Part shown: positions 5,216 to 10,764 of the stretch, piece after piece
Layout of the letters: the number at the start of each line of letters is the position of its first letter
Numbering within the stretch: position 1 is the first letter of the stretch
Assembly (NCBI GenBank): GCA_900549155.1
Contig: URNF01000066.1
Location: 1 to 10,764, forward strand
Origin: an uncultured Oscillospiraceae bacterium
GTDB lineage: Bacteria; Bacillota; Clostridia; Oscillospirales; Acutalibacteraceae
Direction of reading: 5' to 3'
DNA: 10,764 nucleotides
The notes under the pieces: generated by a model
Database searches by the model: none
What the model was told of the DNA's origin: nothing
Seen by the model: only the letters and a program-made list of their open reading frames with translations
Made by a program: the position numbers and the translations under genes

Positions 5216-5234
5216 GGTTCGAGGAGCATAACAC

Positions 5235-6248
5235 ATGATTGAGATACAACATCTGTCCAAGACCTTTGCCATCGACGGCGACCGCGTGGACGCGCTGAAC
5301 GATGTGTCGCTCACCATCCCCGACGGCGACATCTATGGCATCATCGGCATGTCTGGTGCGGGCAAGAGCACGCTGGTGCGCTGCATCAACATGCTGGAGC
5401 GCCCGACGGAGGGCAAGGTGCTGATCGACGGCAAGGACATGGGTGCACTGTCCGAGCGCGCGCTGCGTGCGGCGCGACGGGACATCACCATGATCTTCCA
5501 GGGGTTCAATCTGCTGATGCAGCGCAACTGCCTGGACAACATCTGCTTCCCGCTGGAGCTTGCCGGTGTGCCGCGCGCACAGGCAAAGGAAAAGGCAAGA
5601 GCGCTTTTGGAAACGGTGGGTCTGCCCGACAAGGCAAAGGCATATCCCGCGCAGCTTTCGGGCGGCCAGCAGCAGCGCATCGCCATTGCGCGCGCGCTCG
5701 CGACCAATCCGCGCGTGCTGCTGTGCGATGAGGCGACAAGTGCGCTTGACCCCAAAACGACACATGCCATCCTGGAGCTGATCCGCGACATCAACGCGCG
5801 GCTCGGCATCACCGTCATCATCATCACCCATCAGATGAGCGTCATCGAAGAGGTCTGCCGCCACGTTGCCATTCTGGACAACGGCGTGGTGGTGGAAAAG
5901 GGCGCAGTCAGCGAGGTGTTTGCCCGTCCGCAATCGGCGGCGGCAAAGCGGCTGGTGTTCCCCGACGGCGTGGCGCAGGACGCGCCGCACCTGGCGGGCG
6001 GCAAAACGCTGCGCCTTGTGTTCAACGGTGCGGACGCGGCGGGTGAGCCGCTCATTGCGCGCCTTGCCATGGAGCTGCACATTCCTGCCAGCATCCTGGC
6101 GGCATCCACCAAGAATATCGGCGGCAGAGTGTTCGGCAACATGCTGCTGAGCGTGCCCGACGAGGGGGACACGGTGGAAAAGACGCTGGCATACCTGCAG
6201 GGTGTGCCGGACATGGTTGCAGAGGAGGTCGAGGAGCATGTTTCATGA
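5235..6248 (+). CDS. metN: Methionine ABC transporter ATP-binding protein MetN
   Basis: A 337-residue cytoplasmic ATPase that powers methionine import with MetI and MetQ. Motifs in order: Walker A GMSGAGKST (38-46), Q-loop Gln89 (IFQGFNLL), ABC signature LSGGQ (141-145), Walker B VLLCDE (161-166), D-loop ALDP (170-173) and switch His199. Residues about 255-330 form the C-terminal NIL (ACT-like) regulatory domain typical of MetN, seen in LRLVFNGADAAGEPLIA and NIGGRVFGNMLLSVPD. In the E. coli protein this domain binds methionine and inhibits transport. The ATG is preceded by GAGGAG 8 nt upstream. The gene overlaps metI by 11 nt, implying translational coupling. Length is normal for the family. 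Confidence 0.97.
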   Translation: MIEIQHLSKTFAIDGDRVDALNDVSLTIPDGDIYGIIGMSGAGKSTLVRCINMLERPTEGKVLIDGKDMGALSERALRAARRDITMIFQGFNLLMQRNCLDNICFPLELAGVPRAQAKEKARALLETVGLPDKAKAYPAQLSGGQQQRIAIARALATNPRVLLCDEATSALDPKTTHAILELIRDINARLGITVIIITHQMSVIEEVCRHVAILDNGVVVEKGAVSEVFARPQSAAAKRLVFPDGVAQDAPHLAGGKTLRLVFNGADAAGEPLIARLAMELHIPASILAASTKNIGGRVFGNMLLSVPDEGDTVEKTLAYLQGVPDMVAEEVEEHVS

Positions 6249-6951
6249 TCTGTTTGATCCGGCGGCTGCCGCGGAAGCGTGGGACATCATCCGCTCGGAA
6301 TTTGCACTGGCGTTTTTTGAAACGCTGTATGTGACGGTGCTGGCGACGCTGTTTGCCGTCATCATCGGTCTGCCGCTCGGCGTTTTGCTGGTGGCGGGAG
6401 AGAAAAACGGCGTGCTGCCGCTGCCGCGGTGGCTCATGCGGGTGCTGGATGTGCTCATCAATCTTTTGCGCTCCGTGCCGTTTCTGATTTTGATGATCAT
6501 GGTGTTTCCGCTCACCCGCCTCATCGTCGGCACGACCGTCGGCACGGTGGCGTCCATTGTGCCGCTCGTGATCGCGGCGTTTCCGTTTGTTGCCCGCCTG
6601 GTGGAGAGCAGCCTGCGGGAGGTCAACCCCAACATCATCGAGGCGGCGCAGAGCATGGGCGCTTCGCCGTTTCAGATCATCACAAAGGTGATGCTGCCGG
6701 AAAGCGTGCCGTCGCTCATTTCCAACTTCACTGTGGCGATCACCACCATTCTCGGCTATTCCGCCATGAGCGGCATCATCGGCGGCGGCGGTTTGGGCAA
6801 GATCGCCATCAACTACGGCTATTATCGCTATAAATACCTTGTGATGTTTGCTGCCGTGATTCTGCTCATTGTGCTGGTGCAGGTGTTCCAGTCGGTGGGC
6901 ACGCACCTTGCCGTGCGGGCGGATAAGCGCATCAAGAACAAAAACAGCTGA
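6238..6951 (+). CDS. metI: Methionine ABC transporter permease MetI
   Basis: A 237-residue inner-membrane permease with about five helices (roughly 22-52, 68-96, 104-121, 155-180, 200-222). It carries the EAA loop EAAQSMGASPFQIITK (135-150) that docks on the ATPase, and the GGGGLGKIAINYGY segment usual in MetI. The start at ATG 6238 is chosen because GAGGAG (6231-6236) precedes it, though spacing is only one base from the end of that motif; the preceding AGAGGAGG (6221-6228) may serve as the functional site. The first 11 nt overlap the end of metN. A strong terminator follows 20 nt after the stop. Length fits the family (about 217-235 residues). Confidence 0.95.
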   Translation: MFHDLFDPAAAAEAWDIIRSEFALAFFETLYVTVLATLFAVIIGLPLGVLLVAGEKNGVLPLPRWLMRVLDVLINLLRSVPFLILMIMVFPLTRLIVGTTVGTVASIVPLVIAAFPFVARLVESSLREVNPNIIEAAQSMGASPFQIITKVMLPESVPSLISNFTVAITTILGYSAMSGIIGGGGLGKIAINYGYYRYKYLVMFAAVILLIVLVQVFQSVGTHLAVRADKRIKNKNS

Positions 6952-6970
6952 AAACCGTTATTTATTATAG

Positions 6971-7009
6971 AACGCGCCCCCGAAAGCAACGCTTTCGGGG
7001 GCGCGTTTT
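6971..7009. terminator. Strong intrinsic terminator after metI, shared with the convergent pseudogene
   Basis: AACGCGCCCCCGAAAGC (6971-6987) pairs perfectly with GCTTTCGGGGGCGCGTT (6991-7007), 17 bp around the three-base gap AAC, followed by TT. The U-tract on the plus side is short (four T in all). On the minus strand the stem starts 3 nt after the stop codon of the MFS remnant and is followed by an AT-rich stretch. It probably ends both converging transcripts. Confidence 0.85.
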
Positions 7010-7010
7010 G

Positions 7011-7661
7011 TCAAACCGTGAAATCCTCCCACGGGATGCGCACGGCTGCCTTTTTCGTGAGAATTTCGTTGATGTGCATGAGCAGCGGGAAATCCGCGCT
7101 TTTCCAGCACCGACAGCACAAAAAAGCAGGAAAAACCGATCGCTGCCGTGAGGGAGCCGGCGACAACGAACGCCCATCGCCACTGAAGCAGCGTGGCAAA
7201 CACACCGGCGATAAGCGGACCGGCAAAGCTCGCCGCGGAGAAAAACATGCAGATGCGCTGCCGTGTTTTCCGAAATGATCTTCATGAGCGGGCCGCGCAC
7301 CATGGAAAGCCCATATCCGAGCACCGCAAAGCACAGCATCTGCAGCACGCCGTGCGGCAGAAACGGGAAAGCGGCGGAAACCGCACCGCCGCCGAGCAGC
7401 CCCAGGAGCACCATGGCTTTCGGGCTGAAGCGGTCGCCGAGAACGCCGTTAAACAGCTGCCCCGCCGCATAAAACGCCATATACAGGGAGGACAGCAGCG
7501 CGATGTATTCCACCGTGTATGCCGTCGCGTCCTCGCGCAGCATGAACGGCGTCAGCACGCTGAGCATGTTGCGCAGAACATAGTTGAACACATAAGGTTG
7601 CAACAGATACGCCGCCGATCACAAACGCCTTTTTTGCTGCGGGTGTGAGTCTGTTTTTCAT
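7011..7661 (-). pseudogene. Degenerate MFS transporter, multiple frame changes, C-terminal half missing
   Basis: Reading from ATG 7661-7659 (GGTGG ribosome binding site just upstream), the protein begins MKNRLTPAAKKAFVIGG. A frame change near 7598-7608 leads to NYVLRNMLSVLTP, YIALLSSLYMAFYAAGQL, GDRFSPKAMVLLGLLGG and MVRGPLMKIISENTA, the N-terminal MFS half with the loop-2 motif GDRFSPK. A second change near 7255-7262 continues as RICMFFSAASFAGPLIAG ... SVLEKRG, where a few expected residues between NTA and RIC are also gone. A third near 7090-7110 leads to PLLMHINEILTKKAAVRIPW and a TGA at 7013-7011. Only about six of twelve helices remain, so besides three frame breaks a large deletion has removed the second half; the tail after the last break is not recognisably MFS. 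The relatives appear to be organophosphate/sugar-phosphate antiporter-like MFS proteins, but the substrate is unknown. One break could be a sequencing error; three plus a deletion indicate real decay. Confidence 0.85.
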
Positions 7662-7702
7662 ACCGATTCCACCTTTTTTGCCGCAATAGCCCCATTCAAA
7701 AC

Positions 7703-7738
7703 AAAAAGAGCCAAGTTTTGCAACTTGGCTCTTTTTTT
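7703..7738. terminator. Bidirectional intrinsic terminator
   Basis: AAAAAGAGCCAAGTT (7703-7717) and AACTTGGCTCTTTTT (7722-7736) pair perfectly with loop TTGC. Two further T follow on the plus strand, and a T-run appears equally on the minus strand. It lies between the tRNA gene and the MFS remnant on the minus strand, where it can act as a second stop for tRNA transcripts. Confidence 0.8.
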
Positions 7739-7793
7739 GCTTGTGGCACGAATGTTCATAAGGGCTTTAACCGTCGCGGAAGAAAGTCCAAGT

Positions 7794-7830
7794 AAAAATC
7801 AAGGCTCAACCCGAATTAGGTCAAGCCTTG
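7794..7830 (-). terminator. Intrinsic terminator of the tRNA-Pro transcript
   Basis: On the minus strand CAAGGCTTGACC (from 7830) pairs with GGTTGAGCCTTG (to 7800), 12 bp with two G-U pairs and loop TAATTCG, followed by ATTTTT (7799-7794). It begins 4 nt after the encoded CCA end of the tRNA, so the primary transcript is short and 3' trimming minimal. Confidence 0.8.
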
Positions 7831-7834
7831 CTTG

Positions 7835-7911
7835 TGGTCGAGATGACAGGATTCGAACCTGCGGCCTCTGCGTCCCGAACGCAGCGCTCTACCAAACTGA
7901 GCCACATCTCG
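7835..7911 (-). tRNA. tRNA-Pro, anticodon CGG, CCA encoded
   Basis: A full 77-nt cloverleaf on the minus strand. The acceptor stem is CGAGATG/CATCTCG with discriminator A and encoded CCA (7837-7835). The D stem is GCTC/GAGC, the anticodon stem CTGCG/CGCAG with loop TTCGGGA, the variable loop AGGCC, and the T arm GCAGG-TTCGAAT-CCTGT with one closing G-U. Anticodon CGG (7877-7875) reads CCG; G37 and the C1-G72/A73 end are usual identity elements of bacterial tRNA-Pro. It has its own promoter and terminator, between dnaJ and the MFS remnant. Confidence 0.97.
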
Positions 7912-7952
7912 ATAGAAAGGATCGTGGCGACCGTGTCACCATCAGCCTTGCT

Positions 7953-7981
7953 ATTATACTGTACTTTTCGCCGTTTGTCAA
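7953..7981 (-). promoter_or_regulatory. Consensus sigma-70/sigma-A promoter of tRNA-Pro
   Basis: On the minus strand TTGACA (7981-7976), a 17-bp spacer and TATAAT (7958-7953) match the consensus at all twelve positions. Predicted start is near 7946, leaving about 35 nt of 5' leader before the mature tRNA at 7911. The -35 lies only 14 bp beyond the dnaJ terminator U-tract. Confidence 0.9.
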
Positions 7982-7994
7982 CAGTTTTTTCGAG

Positions 7995-8026
7995 AAAAAG
8001 GGCAGGATGCTAAAGGCATCCTGCCC
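7995..8026 (-). terminator. Intrinsic terminator of the dnaK-dnaJ operon
   Basis: On the minus strand GGGCAGGATGC (8026-8016) pairs perfectly with GCATCCTGCCC (8010-8000), loop CTTTA, followed by TTTTT (7999-7995). It begins 7 nt after the dnaJ stop codon, so dnaJ is the last gene of its operon. Confidence 0.9.
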
Positions 8027-8033
8027 CGCAATC

Positions 8034-9182
8034 TCATTTGAACGAGTCCTTGAGCTTTTCAAAGAAGGTGCGCCGCTTTTGATAGTTCTTTTCGCCCATC
8101 GAGTCATCCAGCGCGCGCAGCTGCTTTTTCTGCTCCGCCGTCAGATTTTTCGGCACCTCGATGGTGATGCGCATGAGCAGGTCGCCCTTGCCGCGCCCGT
8201 TGAGATAGGGAATACCCTTGCCCTTGAGCGTCACAATGTCGCCCGGCTGCGTGCCCTCCTTGATGGTGAGCGGCGCTTTGCCGTCCAGTGTCGGCACATC
8301 CAGTGTCGCGCCCAGCGCCGCCTGTGCATAGGTCAGCGGCAGATCGCACCAGATGTTGAACCGATCCCGTTCGAAAATGGGATGCGGCCGCACCGACACG
8401 CGCACCTGCAGATCGCCCGCAGGACCGCCGTTGACACCGGCGTTGCCCTTGCCGCGGATGTTGATGACCTGTCCGTCGTCGATGCCGGCGGGAATGTTGA
8501 TCCCCACCGTCTGCGTTTTGCGCACCGCACCGCTGCCGTTACAGGTCGGGCAGGGGGTGTCGATGACCTTGCCTCTGCCTCTGCACTGCGAACACACCGA
8601 CTGCGTCTGCATCACGCCGAACGGCGTGCGCTGCTGGTGCACTTCCTGTCCCGTGCCGTTACAGTGCGGGCAGGTGCGGGCGGTCGTGCCCGCTTTTGCG
8701 CCGCTGCCGCCGCAGGCGGAGCACCGCTCCACGATCGGCACGCTTATCTGTTTCTTGCAGCCCTTTGCTGCTTCCTCAAACGAAATGATGACCGAGGCGG
8801 TCACATCGCTGCCCTGCCGCGGCGCATTCGGGTTGCCGCCGCGGCGACCGCCGCCGCCACCGAAGAAAGAGGAGAAAATGTCGCCGAGGTCAAAGTCCAT
8901 ATCGCCGAAACCGCCGCCGGCATAGCCACCGCCGCCCGCGCCGAAGTTCGGATCGACGCCGGCATGACCGAACTGGTCATAGCGCGCCTTTTTCTGCGGA
9001 TCGGACAGCACCTCATATGCCTCGTTGACCTCTTTGAAGTGCTTTTCCGCCTCTTTGTCGCCGGGGTTCAGATCGGGATGGTATTTTTTTGCCATCTGCC
9101 GAAAGGCTTTTTTGATGTCTGCGTCGGAAGCGCCCTTTTGCAGCCCCAACACTTCATAGAAATCACGTTTTGTCTCTGCCAT
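8034..9182 (-). CDS. dnaJ: Chaperone protein DnaJ (type I Hsp40)
   Basis: A 382-residue cytosolic co-chaperone that delivers unfolded clients to DnaK and stimulates its ATPase. It has the J domain with YHPDLNP (HPD at 35-37) and a Gly/Phe-rich linker (about 72-124). The zinc-finger region has four CxxCxGxG units with Cys pairs at 154/157, 171/174, 197/200 and 211/214. The C-terminal substrate-binding barrels carry the RVSVRPHPIFERD and GDLLMRITIEVP motifs. The start is placed at 9182, with GGAGGA 7 nt upstream. The in-frame upstream Met at 9239 lies in the intergenic hairpin region and lacks a ribosome binding site. It lies 80 nt downstream of dnaK, in the usual order. All key residues are present. 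Confidence 0.97.
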   Translation of the reverse strand: MAETKRDFYEVLGLQKGASDADIKKAFRQMAKKYHPDLNPGDKEAEKHFKEVNEAYEVLSDPQKKARYDQFGHAGVDPNFGAGGGGYAGGGFGDMDFDLGDIFSSFFGGGGGRRGGNPNAPRQGSDVTASVIISFEEAAKGCKKQISVPIVERCSACGGSGAKAGTTARTCPHCNGTGQEVHQQRTPFGVMQTQSVCSQCRGRGKVIDTPCPTCNGSGAVRKTQTVGINIPAGIDDGQVINIRGKGNAGVNGGPAGDLQVRVSVRPHPIFERDRFNIWCDLPLTYAQAALGATLDVPTLDGKAPLTIKEGTQPGDIVTLKGKGIPYLNGRGKGDLLMRITIEVPKNLTAEQKKQLRALDDSMGEKNYQKRRTFFEKLKDSFK

Positions 9183-9204
9183 ATGTGTCCTCCAAACACC
9201 GCGA

Positions 9205-9236
9205 CGCTGCGACACGGCATAAGCCGCATCGCAGCG
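9205..9236 (-). other. Intercistronic hairpin, dnaK-dnaJ
   Basis: The two arms 9236-9223 and 9218-9205 form a 14-bp stem on the minus strand, CGCTGCGATGCGGC against GCCGTGTCGCAGCG, with two central G-U pairs and loop TTAT. No U-tract follows, so it is not a terminator. It ends about 14 nt before the dnaJ ribosome binding site and could mark an mRNA processing site or tune DnaK:DnaJ stoichiometry. Confidence 0.7.
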
Positions 9237-9262
9237 CATCGGTTAAAACCGTATCTTCGGAA

Positions 9263-10764
<1,502 letters not shown>

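Noticed and set aside
4138..5229. 363-residue minus-strand frame antisense to metQ
   Set aside because: Antisense shadow of an intact recognised gene; it would begin inside the metQ-metN hairpin region.

Overview
The window reads as a chromosomal segment of a moderately GC-rich Gram-positive anaerobe, most likely a clostridium of the Ruminococcaceae/Oscillospirales type. This is an inference from strong AGGAGG-type ribosome binding sites, a lipobox on the binding protein, a solitary ECF-type S component, a Na/Pi-PhoU fusion transporter, and a dnaK-dnaJ pair followed by a tRNA gene. No phage or plasmid genes are visible.

Layout. (1) 2-1279 (+): the 3' part of asnB (asparagine synthetase B), open at the window edge. 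(2) 1266-1490: a tandem array of about three 72-bp palindromic repeats; it starts inside the last codons of asnB. (3) 1634-3926 (+): a Na/Pi cotransporter-PhoU fusion followed 13 nt later by an ECF S component, ending in a hairpin that overlaps the stop codon. (4) 3946-6951 (+): a methionine uptake operon. A strong promoter is followed by a 34-codon leader ORF extremely rich in Met (and Cys) codons, an intrinsic terminator, a second small ORF of 20 codons, and then metQ, metN and metI. (5) 7011-7661 (-): a decayed MFS transporter gene, broken by several frame changes and lacking its second half. (6) 7835-7911 (-): tRNA-Pro(CGG) with its own consensus promoter and terminators. (7) 8034-10764 (-): dnaJ, and dnaK running off the right edge.

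The part most worth attention is the methionine operon. Its leader has the hallmarks of ribosome-mediated attenuation: a short translated ORF with eight Met codons in thirteen, then a terminator with a U-tract. Mutually exclusive pairings can be drawn by hand: ribosome-binding-site protector, antiterminator and terminator. No SAM riboswitch or T-box, the usual methionine controls in Firmicutes, fits in the short leader. The operon's binding protein, MetQ, is also rearranged. The segment that is normally C-terminal follows the lipobox directly, the normally N-terminal segment (SPTPHAEIL...EPLGIYG) comes last, and a new linker of about 20 residues joins the old ends. This is a circular permutation within one intact ORF. 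A 13-bp perfect hairpin between metQ and metN probably lets the binding protein be made in excess over the ATPase and permease.

All structural RNA claims are from hand pairing, and all family assignments are from recognised motifs; no database was searched.
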